From Streptomyces chattanoogensis (lineage in GTDB: Bacteria > Actinomycetota > Actinomycetes > Streptomycetales > Streptomycetaceae): 64,000 nucleotides of DNA. The DNA is taken from contig NZ_LGKG01000112.1 in the NCBI RefSeq assembly GCF_001294335.1, positions 1-64,000 of the forward strand, in the 5' to 3' direction. The position numbers were made by a program, and so were the translations under genes. Shown piece after piece: positions 16,593 to 24,339 of the stretch. The notes under the pieces were generated by a model. The model made no database searches. It had not been told where the DNA came from and was given only the letters and a program-made list of their open reading frames with translations. The first letter of the stretch is position 1. Every line of letters begins with the position of its first letter.

Positions 16593-17765
16593 ATGCCCCG
16601 TCCAGCCAGCGACGTACAAGTATGTGAAGCCCACGCGACCGACGCCGACCTCGACGATCTGCGCGCGCGACTGGCCGCGGCGCGGCTGCCGGAGGCCGAG
16701 ACGGTCCATCGCGCCGCGCCCGGCCCTCGCCGATGGGAACAGGGCGTTCCGCTCGCCGACCTCGTCGATGTCGTGAACTACTGGCGCACCGGGTACAACT
16801 GGCGGTCGTTCGAAGAGCGCCTCAACCGGATCGGCCAGTTCCGCACGACCATTGATGATCTGGGAATCCACTTCCTGCACCGCCGGTCCGCGCGCGCGGA
16901 TGCCACTCCTCTGATCTTGACGCACGGCTGGCCGGACAGCATCGCCCGGTTCATCGACGTAGTGGACGAGCTGACAGATCCGAAAGACGCGGACGCGCCG
17001 GCCTTCCATGTCGTGGTCCCGTCGCTACCGGGCTTTGGTTACAGCGACAAACCGGCCACCACCGGGTGGGGAACCGAAAAGATCGCGGCCGCATGGGTGG
17101 AGCTGATGGGCAGGCTCGGCTACAGCAAGTTCGTAGCCCACGGCGGCGACTGGGGAGGCAATATCACCACGGTTCTCGGCGGCAGGTTCCCGGCGCACGT
17201 TCTCGGTATCCACACCACCTTCGCGGAGGGGCCGCCCGGGTTGACCACGGACGGGCTGACGGCGGTCGAGCGCAAGTGGACCGAGGAAACCCGCGATTTC
17301 TGGCGCCACCGCGCGGCGTACGCGAAGCAGCAGGCGACCCGGCCGCAGACCATCGGCTACTCGCTCGTCGACTCACCGGTCGGGCTCCTTGCCTGGATCC
17401 TCGACAAGTTCGCCGAGTGGTCGGACACCGAAGACAGTCCGTTCGAGACGATGTCCAGAGACAGAATTCTTGACAACGTCACCCTGTATTGGCTGACGCG
17501 GACCGGCGCATCGTCGGCCCGCATTTACTACGAAAGCCACAACTCGCTGGACCCCGAACTCCGGGTCGACGTCCCGTCGGCAATCACCATGTATCCCCGC
17601 GACGTCGAGAAGTGCCCGCTCCCCTGGGCGCAGGAGCGGTACCGACAGATCGTCCGATGGGGGTCGCCGGAAAGCGGGGGACATTTCCCGTCGCTGGAGG
17701 TTCCCGAGTATTTCGTCAAAGATCTGCAAGAGGGCCTCGCGGCAGTGCTGGCCGCTCGTCGGTGA
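16593..17765 (+). CDS. Epoxide hydrolase (alpha/beta-hydrolase with EHN domain)
   Basis: The 390-residue enzyme opens epoxides to diols through a covalent aspartyl ester. It has the N-terminal EHN region (residues 5-110) with YWRTGYNWRSFEERLN, the oxyanion motif HGWP (111-114), nucleophile Asp186 in HGGDWGG, and the general base His364 in SGGHFPSLE. The lid region carries the tyrosines typical of the microsomal/juvenile-hormone class (RIYYESHN). AGGAGG lies four bases before ATG 16593. It is divergent from a CGNR regulator and may be induced by an epoxide or xenobiotic. Confidence 0.93.
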   Translation: MPRPASDVQVCEAHATDADLDDLRARLAAARLPEAETVHRAAPGPRRWEQGVPLADLVDVVNYWRTGYNWRSFEERLNRIGQFRTTIDDLGIHFLHRRSARADATPLILTHGWPDSIARFIDVVDELTDPKDADAPAFHVVVPSLPGFGYSDKPATTGWGTEKIAAAWVELMGRLGYSKFVAHGGDWGGNITTVLGGRFPAHVLGIHTTFAEGPPGLTTDGLTAVERKWTEETRDFWRHRAAYAKQQATRPQTIGYSLVDSPVGLLAWILDKFAEWSDTEDSPFETMSRDRILDNVTLYWLTRTGASSARIYYESHNSLDPELRVDVPSAITMYPRDVEKCPLPWAQERYRQIVRWGSPESGGHFPSLEVPEYFVKDLQEGLAAVLAARR

Positions 17766-17768
17766 ACG

Positions 17769-17933
17769 CGGCTCGGCGACCCGGCACTCGATCACCGCCT
17801 GATCCGGCTCAAGGCGTTGCCCGACGACTTCCAGACCGAACTCATCGAGACCCCCTGCCGGCGGGTCGAACCGTGCCTCACATCTCTGTCTGTCAGGTCG
17901 CAGCAGAAGCGAGACCAACCCAGAGTCGAGTAG
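17769..17933 (+). pseudogene. Possible gene remnant after the epoxide hydrolase
   Basis: A 54-codon open stretch begins three bases after the hydrolase stop and reads RLGDPALDHRLIRLKALPDD, then FQTELIETP, ending at TAG 17931-17933. The first half has coding-like third positions and the second half does not. No start codon or ribosome site is visible. It may be the tail of a deleted gene; I do not recognise it. Confidence 0.25.
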
Positions 17934-17955
17934 CCCGCCCTCGCTGCCTAACTGC

Positions 17956-18222
17956 CTACGTCGGCGGAGTGTCGTTCACCGACGGGTGGTCAGTGAGGAT
18001 GGCATCGAAGAACTCGAACGCCGACAACTGGAAGCCGGTGTGACCGGTGACGCCCACATGCTTGAGGCACCAGTCCCGGGCCTTTTCTGCGAAGGGGGTA
18101 TCGACGCAGGACTCCCAGCAGATCAGGCATTTCCCCACGTGCCTGAGACCCAGCTTCGGATCGGCCCGAAGCGTCCACTCCAGGAACCTGTCCCGCCCCC
18201 TCACGGCGTGCCGTCCGGACAC
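17956..18222 (-). CDS. DUF7848-type small protein
   Basis: The 88-residue protein has paired cysteines (HVGKCLICWESC), then WCLKHVGVTGHTGF. That is the layout of a Streptomyces family (DUF7848) found beside XRE/TPR regulators; the function is unknown. The start is GTG 18222, overlapping the end of the preceding small gene by 22 bases. It is the last of four leftward, overlapping small genes (18777 to 17956), which together look like one transcript. Confidence 0.75.
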   Translation of the reverse strand: MSGRHAVRGRDRFLEWTLRADPKLGLRHVGKCLICWESCVDTPFAEKARDWCLKHVGVTGHTGFQLSAFEFFDAILTDHPSVNDTPPT

Positions 18223-18446
18223 TCCGCAGCATCGCCGCCCGCCTCCCGCACAGCATCGATGCGCTCGCTCAGACCACGCAGCGCCTCCGCGAGATCCTCC
18301 TCGGTCAGCTCAGCCACCCACGCGGTACGAGCCTTGAGTTCCGCCCGCACGACATCAAGCTGCCGGTACAACTCCCGATGCCTGACATGCCGATTCCACG
18401 CCTCCTCCACCTGGTCGCACCACCTCGACCATGCCCCCGCTCTCAT
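18201..18446 (-). CDS. Small helical protein of unknown function
   Basis: The 81-residue protein is rich in Arg, Glu and Ala and is probably all-helical, with a likely coiled coil across QVEEAWNRHVRHRELYRQL and ERIDAVREAG. ATG 18446 overlaps the stop of the upstream gene (ATGA), so translation is probably coupled. I do not recognise a family beyond its repeated occurrence near DUF7848-type genes in Streptomyces. Confidence 0.65.
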   Translation of the reverse strand: MRAGAWSRWCDQVEEAWNRHVRHRELYRQLDVVRAELKARTAWVAELTEEDLAEALRGLSERIDAVREAGGDAAECPDGTP

Positions 18447-18640
18447 GCGCGGACCGCCTTCGCGTGGGGATGGCGGCGAAGCTCGATGTTGCGGTCGATC
18501 AGGGTCGACTTGTCTCCGACGGCACGCGCCGCCTCACGCTGGCGGACCAGGGCGGCGCACACGTCGCACCCGGCTACCGGCTCAGACTCGGGCACCGGCA
18601 CGCGGTCCGGCAGGTGAACGGGGCGACAGTTGCGAGGCAT
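18443..18640 (-). CDS. Small protein with a CxxC motif
   Basis: The 65-residue protein starts MPRNCRPVHLPDRVPVPESE, followed by CDVCAALVRQREAARAVGD and a His/Arg-rich tail. The CDVC pair could bind a metal or form a disulfide. It overlaps its neighbours on both sides by a few bases (stop/start ATGA downstream). The function is unknown. This type of gene usually travels with the XRE regulator remnant at 18905 and the DUF7848 gene. Confidence 0.65.
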   Translation of the reverse strand: MPRNCRPVHLPDRVPVPESEPVAGCDVCAALVRQREAARAVGDKSTLIDRNIELRRHPHAKAVRA

Positions 18641-18777
18641 CACCCCATCACCTCCACCCCGTGAATCCAGCGCGGCCCCGCGTCGTACCCGTGCACGGCC
18701 AGCCACAGCGCCCGTCGCCGACCGCGCTGGGCCCGGCGCTCCCGCCATTCCTCGGAGGTGAGGATGTACGGGCGCAC
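18640..18777 (-). CDS. Small hypothetical protein, start uncertain
   Basis: From GTG 18777 the product is 45 residues: VRPYILTSEEWRERRAQRG, then ALWLAVHGYDAGPRWIHGVE, a conserved Streptomyces small-protein pattern of unknown function. GGAGAGG lies 11 bases upstream. The frame stays open to ATG 18975, but that extension lies antisense to recognisable regulator sequence from 18905 on, so it is probably not the natural N-terminus. The natural start may have been lost when the divergent regulator was truncated. Confidence 0.5.
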   Translation of the reverse strand: MRPYILTSEEWRERRAQRGRRRALWLAVHGYDAGPRWIHGVEVMG

Positions 18778-18904
18778 CAGGGCCGAGTCCTCTCCACGCA
18801 GCAGCCCCGGCTGCCGGACAGGAGCACGGGAAGGCGCGAGCGTCGCGGCGTCCTCGTACCGTTCGGCCGGTAGCGCGGCGGCCGAACGATGGCGGACAAC
18901 AGTG

Positions 18905-19644
18905 CGTCCTGGAAGCGATGTTCGGTCTTCCACTGATCGAGATGGGGTTCGATGTCCCCCTACACAGGCGTGCAACTGTGCAGCAGATCGGTGACGATGC
19001 AGAAGTGAAACGTCGAGCGTTCGTCGCCGGTACGGGGGCGGTCGCGGCAGCGGCCATTCTCCCTGACCGACACGGCCCGCGTGCCGGTGCGAGTGACGTA
19101 GCGGCGCTTCGCGCCCGCCTGGCCGACCTCTACGCGGTTGACCATCGTTCCGGAGGAATCACCGCCAAGGCTCGCGCGAAGCAACTGGAACTGCGCCTCA
19201 CGCGGACACTGAAAGACTCCGTCTATACAGCCAAGATCGGCCGTGACCTTCAGTCGTTGCTGCGAGCGAGGAGATTCCCCATTGGGCGCGGTTCGCCGGA
19301 CCCGTAGAAATCGACTACGCCACAGCAGATATGTACGCGAGGGCAGGAAAACCTCGGCGCGCAGTGCCATTTCTACGCGCCACTGTGGAGGGTATCGGGG
19401 GCGGCTATGCCCGCAATACGGCGTGGTACAGGTCCAAGCTGGCCAGTGCCCTTCTTGACGCGGGGAGGTGGAGGAGGCGTGCGCCGATATGGCGGGCGTA
19501 CTCGAATCGTGCGGAGAGATCTCCTCCGATCGTCTCACCGACCGCATCCGGGCTTTTCGGAAGAGCATCAGCGCTATCGAAACCACCGCGGCACGCGACG
19601 CCTCGGAGCGAATTCAAGAATCGATGCGGGGAGGCCACTCATGA
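18905..19644 (+). pseudogene. XRE/TPR-type transcription regulator, decayed
   Basis: The first piece (18905-19265) reads VLEAMFGLPLIEMGFDVPLH, then DLYAVDHRSGG and KIGRDLQSLL. This is the middle of Streptomyces regulators with an N-terminal XRE helix-turn-helix and C-terminal TPR-like helices; the helix-turn-helix is missing. The second piece continues in another frame from about 19268: EEIPHWARFAGPVEIDYATA and MYARAGKPRRAVPFLRA. A third frame after 19465 gives EVEEACADMAGVLESCGEIS and runs to TGA 19644. About 100 residues of helices appear deleted at 19265, and one G appears missing in the run near 19460. The gene cannot make an intact regulator. Confidence 0.75.
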
Positions 19645-20196
19645 CCACGTCAGAGGCGATCATCGTTGAGCCCTTGGACGGCCCGGCTGCCGCACGGGCC
19701 GAGTCCGCCTTCAGGCTCTTCTACACACAAGTGTTCGCTGAGGAACCATACGAGGAGACCCCGGAATCGATAGAGAAGAACTTCCGTCGCTTCCGCTCGC
19801 AGGTTCGCAAAGCCACCTTTCCGCGCCGTCCTGGCCCGTACTGCCGGCGGTGAACCGGTGGGCATTGCGTACGGCTATCCGCTCAGTCCCGCAACCGGTT
19901 GGTGGGGGCACCTGGTCACTCCTGTCCCGGCCGACGTAAGTCGGGAGGACGGGCACCGCACTTTCGGGCTCATGGAGTTCGCAGTACGGGCGCCCTGGCG
20001 GCGACTCGGGGTTGGTCGACGCATGCATGAGGCTCTGCTGGCGGGAGAAAAGGAAGAGCGCGTACTGCTCAACGTGCATCCGGACGCCGCGGCAGCTCAA
20101 GCGATTTACCAGTCGTTGGGCTACCGAAAGGTAGGTGAGACCCGTCCCTGGGAGGGCGCAGCCCTCCACGACGTGATGGTCCTCAGCCTCGGTTGA
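19641..20196 (+). pseudogene. GNAT acetyltransferase with a frameshift
   Basis: The first part (19641-19820) reads MTTSEAIIVEPLDGPAAARA through FRRFRSQVRKAT and then runs to a premature TGA at 19851-19853. One base less near 19818-19820 (the CCTTTCC run) restores RAVLARTAGGEPVGIAYGYP and joins the second part. That part carries the GNAT core FGLMEFAVRAPWRRLGVGRR and AIYQSLGYRKVGE. ATG 19641 overlaps the regulator stop (ATGA). It may be a true pseudogene or a sequencing indel. Confidence 0.7.
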
Positions 20197-20400
20197 ACAT
20201 TTCGCACACCGCAACAGGGCAACGGCCCCCGTCGGGGAGCCGTTGCTTCGCCACACCTCGTACCTGCATCCGCCCCAGCCCGTACGCCGTCCCGAGCCGC
20301 GTATCCGAGTACGGCAGTCGGGTCCGGTGCCGTGGTTGTTTCCACCGACGCAGGCCGCAGCACCCATGAGACAGCGCAGCCGAGATCAGGGGTCTCTCCG

Positions 20401-20446
20401 CGGATCAGGGTTCGCCGACCGGATCACGGTTCGCCGACCGGATCAG
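20401..20446. repeat. Short direct repeats upstream of the LysR gene end
   Basis: The unit GGTTCGCCGACCGGATCA occurs twice in tandem with a partial third copy, in the 258-base gap 20197-20454. The rest of that gap holds nothing I can identify. Confidence 0.6.
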
Positions 20447-20454
20447 CCATCACG

Positions 20455-21405
20455 TTACAGAGCACCGCTCTCGACCGGCGCAGCGCAGGCCCGGAGCAGC
20501 AGATCGATCCCCGCCGGCGGATCCGTTCGCTGGACGGCGAGGTGGGTGGTGAGTTCCATGCCCGGGTTGCGGAACGGGAGGAAGGCCACCCGAGGGGTGT
20601 TCAGCCGACGGGCATGGGCGGCGTAGACGACGGTCCAGAGGGCTTCGGTCGGGCCGCAGGCGCCGATGGCGGTCAGGTTGTTGTCCAGGGTGCCGGGGCG
20701 GGGGCCCGGTACGGGCTCGAAGCCGGCGTTGTGGCAGGCGGTGACGACCAGGTCGACCAGGGGGCGGTTGTTGCGGCGTTCGGTCAGGACCAGGGGGACG
20801 TCCGCGAGGTCGGCGAGCGCGATGGTGCCGGGTGAGGAGGCGAGCGGGTGACGGGCGGGGACGGCTGCCACCAGCGGGTCCTGCCACAGCGGCACAAAGC
20901 TCAGGGCCTCCCGGCCGGCTCCCCTCGCGTTGACGGTACGGGGGTGAACGCCGTCGTCCGCATCACCCCGTACGAACGCCGCGTCCAGCTCACCGGCCGC
21001 GACCCGCTCGAGGCGCTCCCGGGCGGGGGCCGCGACCAGCTCCACGCCGATCTCCGGGACGAGCCCGGCCAGCGCATCCAGCACCCGGTCCAGGTGGTCG
21101 CCCAGACCCGTTGTCGTCCCCACGCGCAGGACGCCCGCCCGGTTGACGGCCAGATCCCTGACGACCGCGCGGGCCCGTTCCTCGGCGGCGAGCAGCGCCC
21201 GCGCCTCGGGCAGGAACCGTTCACCGACGGGCGTCAGCCGCACCTGGCGCGCCGACCGGTCGAACAGGTCGGCCTTCAACTCCCGCTCCAGTCGCCGGAT
21301 TTGCTGGCTCACCGCCGACTGCACGATGTGCAGACGGTCCGCCGCCCGCCCGAAGTGCAGCTCCTGCGCGACCATGACGAAGTACCGCACCTGTCTGAGT
21401 TCCAC
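20455..21405 (-). CDS. LysR family transcription regulator
   Basis: The 316-residue protein has the N-terminal winged helix (residues 1-60): VELRQVRYFVMVAQELHFGR, then AADRLHIVQSAVSQQIRRLE. The C-terminal periplasmic-binding-protein-like effector domain includes VPLVLTERRNNRPLVDLV and PFRNPGMELT. Start GTG 21405 is chosen because LysR proteins begin at this helix and GGGGGAAG lies upstream; the frame stays open to 21726 but that extension is low-complexity. A symmetric palindrome cluster lies about 80 bases upstream and is a likely autoregulatory site. The target gene is not obvious; the upstream neighbour (eis) points the same way. Confidence 0.92.
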   Translation of the reverse strand: MELRQVRYFVMVAQELHFGRAADRLHIVQSAVSQQIRRLERELKADLFDRSARQVRLTPVGERFLPEARALLAAEERARAVVRDLAVNRAGVLRVGTTTGLGDHLDRVLDALAGLVPEIGVELVAAPARERLERVAAGELDAAFVRGDADDGVHPRTVNARGAGREALSFVPLWQDPLVAAVPARHPLASSPGTIALADLADVPLVLTERRNNRPLVDLVVTACHNAGFEPVPGPRPGTLDNNLTAIGACGPTEALWTVVYAAHARRLNTPRVAFLPFRNPGMELTTHLAVQRTDPPAGIDLLLRACAAPVESGAL

Positions 21406-21481
21406 GACTTCCCCCCCGTCCCGGCCGGTTCCCGGTCTGCCCTTGGGCAGCGTCTTGTGTATCACCGGCCAGGATCCCGGA

Positions 21482-21517
21482 CCCCTAGGGGATGTTCGAA
21501 CAGATCCCCTAGGGGAT
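21482..21517. promoter_or_regulatory. Triple palindrome upstream of the LysR gene
   Basis: CCCCTAGGGG (21482-21491), TGTTCGAACA (21494-21503) and ATCCCCTAGGGGAT (21504-21517) are three perfect palindromes arranged nearly symmetrically about TTCGAA. They lie 77 bases upstream of the LysR start codon and are the best operator candidate there. Confidence 0.55.
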
Positions 21518-21715
21518 GCAAGCGCCCCTTGCAGGCCACAACGCGGCGGGACCGGGACCGTATTCCCGATTCCCGGGCGGGACGAGGACCGTGTTCCCGA
21601 TTCCCCGGGGGGCCAGGGCCGTATTCCCGGGCTGCACCGGAAACATCTTCCCGGGCTGCACCGGAAACGTCTTCCCATAGACCACCGCATCCCCGGACCG
21701 CCGCCCCCGCCTCGC
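21518..21715. repeat. Degenerate direct repeats between LysR and eis
   Basis: GGGCTGCACCGGAAAC occurs twice (near 21631 and 21655), and GACCGTATTCCCGATTCCC-like units occur three times between 21553 and 21625. With the triple palindrome these fill the 310-base gap between the LysR start and the eis end; no gene is visible. Confidence 0.6.
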
Positions 21716-22972
21716 TCAGTGGTCATCCCCGGTGAACGGCAGCCACTCCGTCTCCAGGGCCGCGTCCAGGCGGCGGGCCGCGCCGGGGGTGTGTTCGGTG
21801 ACGAGTCCGTCGCGTACGAGGTCGCGCAGTCGGGTGCCGCCCAGGTAGCAGGCGGCCAGTTCCCGTGCGTCCAGGGTGATGTCGGGGGTGGCGGTGGTGG
21901 GTGCGCAGGTGGCGCCGTCGGGGTCGGCGGTCAGGTGCAGGCGGCCCGCGTTGGCGGGGAGTTCGGCGTCCTGCAGGTCGAGGACGAGGTCGACGGGGGC
22001 CGCCCAGGAGCGGGCGGTGAGGGCGGCGGGGACGTCGACCAGGCGGAGCCAGAGGCAGGGGACGGTGCCGGTGATGCGTACCCGGTCGCGGTCGGCGGCC
22101 AGGCGGAGCAGGGGGTCGTCGGCCGGGCGGGCGCCGGCCCGGACGGTCGTCGTCAGGTCGATGCCGGTGAGGTAGGACCACAGCGCGGCGGCGGCCGGTG
22201 CGTCGTCCGCCTCCAGTTCCCTCACCAGGACCGCACCGGGCGCGCCGCTGCCCTCCTGGAAGCCGCGGGTGCGGTAGACGGCGTAGCCGCCGGGGGTCTC
22301 ACCGGGGGCGCCGAGCACCACCACCCGGGGTGCGCCGAAGCCCTCGGGGTGGTCCTCGGGGGCGTCCAGCGCCAGCACCGAGGTCCGCCACCATCGCTCG
22401 TCACGGCGGAACCGCCCGGCCCGGCGCGTGCGGCTGGCCTCGTACAGCGGGTCGAGCAGGGCGGGCGCGTCGGCGGGGTCGATCAGGCGCAGCGGGCGGG
22501 GATCGGGGGCGATGCGGAGGTCGAGCGGGACGGTGGCGTCGATTTCCACGCGGTCCGCCTCGGTGGCGGGCGCGAAGCCGTAGCGGCCGTAGATGGCGCT
22601 CTCGGAGGCCCAGAGGCCGGCCAGCGGCTGTCCGGCGGCGGCGCAGCGGCGCCAGAGTTCCGCCATCATCGCGGTCAGCAGGCCGCGCCGCCGGTGGGTG
22701 GGCGCGACCGAGACGAAGTCGAGGCCCGCGCAGGGGAGTTCGCCGCCGGGGAGGGAGAGGGTGTGGGGGTGTGCGGCAACCAGGCCGACCAGCTGGTCCC
22801 CCTCGTACGCCCCGACTCTGGTGCACCGTGCGAGCAGGGCCCGGTGGTACGCGCGGGTCTCGGCCGCGGGGGCGAGGTGGTGGGCGAGATAGGTGAGGTC
22901 GAGGGCCCGGTCGAGATGGCTCTCCGGGATGTCTCGGACGGCGGCTGCGGCGGCGGTGGCGGTCGTGGTCAC
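21716..22972 (-). CDS. eis: Eis-type GNAT N-acetyltransferase
   Basis: The 418-residue protein has the three-part layout of 'enhanced intracellular survival' acetyltransferases. The N-terminal GNAT domain contains VSVAPTHRRRGLLTAMMAEL (about 88-107), then LWASESAIYGRYGFAPAT. A second GNAT-like domain and a C-terminal SCP2-like domain (DLVLDLQDAELPANAGR) follow. Relatives acetylate aminoglycosides and other amines at several positions, or protein lysines. The usual C-terminal carboxylate is supplied by the final residues FTGDDH. The start is GTG 22972. No regulatory site is evident. Confidence 0.9.
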   Translation of the reverse strand: MTTTATAAAAAVRDIPESHLDRALDLTYLAHHLAPAAETRAYHRALLARCTRVGAYEGDQLVGLVAAHPHTLSLPGGELPCAGLDFVSVAPTHRRRGLLTAMMAELWRRCAAAGQPLAGLWASESAIYGRYGFAPATEADRVEIDATVPLDLRIAPDPRPLRLIDPADAPALLDPLYEASRTRRAGRFRRDERWWRTSVLALDAPEDHPEGFGAPRVVVLGAPGETPGGYAVYRTRGFQEGSGAPGAVLVRELEADDAPAAAALWSYLTGIDLTTTVRAGARPADDPLLRLAADRDRVRITGTVPCLWLRLVDVPAALTARSWAAPVDLVLDLQDAELPANAGRLHLTADPDGATCAPTTATPDITLDARELAACYLGGTRLRDLVRDGLVTEHTPGAARRLDAALETEWLPFTGDDH

Positions 22973-23102
22973 CGGGGGACGCTAACCCGTGGGCCCGGCA
23001 ACGGCATCCGTATTTCCGGCGGCCGTAACGGCCCGCTGTCCGGGGCCGTACGGCTCCCGGACGGCGGGCCCGCCGGGGGCCGTCCCGTGCCGGGCGCCGG
23101 CC

Positions 23103-24299
23103 TCAGGCCACGGAGCCGATACGTCCCACCGGCCGGGCCGCCGCGTCGTGGTGGATGGGTGTGTGGGCGCCGGTCAGCGGGACGCCGGTGCCGCCGCGGC
23201 GGTTGGCGACGATTTCGGCGGCGATGGACAGGGCGGTCTCCTCGGGGGTGCGGGCGCCGAGGTCGAGGCCGATGGGCGAGCGCAGCCGGTTGAGTTCGAG
23301 CTCGGTCAGGCCCACGTCGCGCAGGCGCTGCTGGCGGTCGAGATGGGTGCGGCGCGAACCCATGGCGCCGACGTAGGCGACGGGGAGTGTGAGCGCCCGC
23401 TCCAGCAGGGGGACGTCGAACTTGGCGTCGTGGGTGAGGACGCAGAGGACCGTACGGGAGTCGAGCTCCTGGGAGTCGAGGTAGCGGTGCGGCCAGTCGA
23501 CGACGATCTCGTCGGCCTCCGGGAAACGGGTGCGGGTGGCGAAGACGGGCCGGGCGTCGCAGACGGTGACGTGGTAATTGAGGAACTTTCCGACGCGGAC
23601 GAGCGCGGAGGCGAAGTCGATGGCACCGAAGACGATCATGCGGGGGGCGGGGACGGAGGATTCGACGAGGAGGATGACCGGTTGGCCGCACTGCGAACCG
23701 TCTTCGCCGATCTCGAGGGTCGTCGTACGTCCCACGTCCAGCAGGGCGCGGGTCTCCTCGACCGCCGTACGGTCGAGGGCCGGGTGGCCGCCCAGGGTGC
23801 CGGTGTGGGTGCCGTCGGGGCGGACGAGCAGGGCGCGGCCGACGAGTTCGGCCGGGCCCTGGATGATCCGCGCGACCGCCGCCGCCTCCCCACGGGCGGC
23901 GGCGGCCAGCGCGGCGGCGAGCGTCTCGGCAGTGCTGTCCACCGGGGTGCCGGCGGATCCGCTGTCGGCGGCGGGTCCACGGCCGCTCGTCCGTACCGGG
24001 GTGACGAGGATGTCGATGATTCCGCCGCAGGTCAGACCCACGGCGAAAGCATCCTCGTCGCTGTAGCCGAAGCGCTCGAGAACCGGCTCGCCGGTCTCCA
24101 GCGCCTCCTGGCACAGCTCGTAGACCGCTCCCTCCACGCATCCGCCGGAGACCGACCCGATCGCCGTGCCGTCGGTGTCGACGGCGAGAGCGGCACCGGG
24201 CTGGCGGGGCGCGCTGCCATTGGTGGCCACGACGGTGGCCACCGCGAAATCGCGTCCCTGCTCGACCCACCGGTGCAGTTCTTCGGCGATGTCCAGCAT
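23103..24299 (-). CDS. XdhC/CoxI family molybdenum-cofactor maturation protein
   Basis: The 398-residue protein has the N-terminal XdhC_CoxI domain (SVSGGCVEGAVYELCQEAL, about residues 48-66, and TCGGIIDILVTPV) and a C-terminal Rossmann domain (MIVFGAIDFASALVRVGKFL, VTVCDARPVFA, LTHDAKFDVPLL, YVGAMGSRRTH). XdhC proteins load the sulfurated molybdenum cofactor into xanthine dehydrogenase. It is 40 bases downstream of the purine permease and on the same strand as the xanthine dehydrogenase subunits, which fits that job. Confidence 0.93.
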   Translation of the reverse strand: MLDIAEELHRWVEQGRDFAVATVVATNGSAPRQPGAALAVDTDGTAIGSVSGGCVEGAVYELCQEALETGEPVLERFGYSDEDAFAVGLTCGGIIDILVTPVRTSGRGPAADSGSAGTPVDSTAETLAAALAAAARGEAAAVARIIQGPAELVGRALLVRPDGTHTGTLGGHPALDRTAVEETRALLDVGRTTTLEIGEDGSQCGQPVILLVESSVPAPRMIVFGAIDFASALVRVGKFLNYHVTVCDARPVFATRTRFPEADEIVVDWPHRYLDSQELDSRTVLCVLTHDAKFDVPLLERALTLPVAYVGAMGSRRTHLDRQQRLRDVGLTELELNRLRSPIGLDLGARTPEETALSIAAEIVANRRGGTGVPLTGAHTPIHHDAAARPVGRIGSVA

Positions 24300-24339
24300 G
24301 TCGGTCTCCTTACGGATTACGGATGGGTGGAGGGGCGGA

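Noticed and set aside
18778..18975. N-terminal extension of the small protein at 18640-18777
   Set aside because: From 18905 it is antisense to recognisable regulator sequence, and no ribosome-binding site is seen at ATG 18975.
21406..21726. N-terminal extension of the LysR protein by over 100 residues
   Set aside because: LysR helix-turn-helix domains start within a few residues of the N-terminus, the extension is Gly/Pro/Arg low complexity, and it would cover the triple palindrome. GTG 21405 has a good ribosome site.
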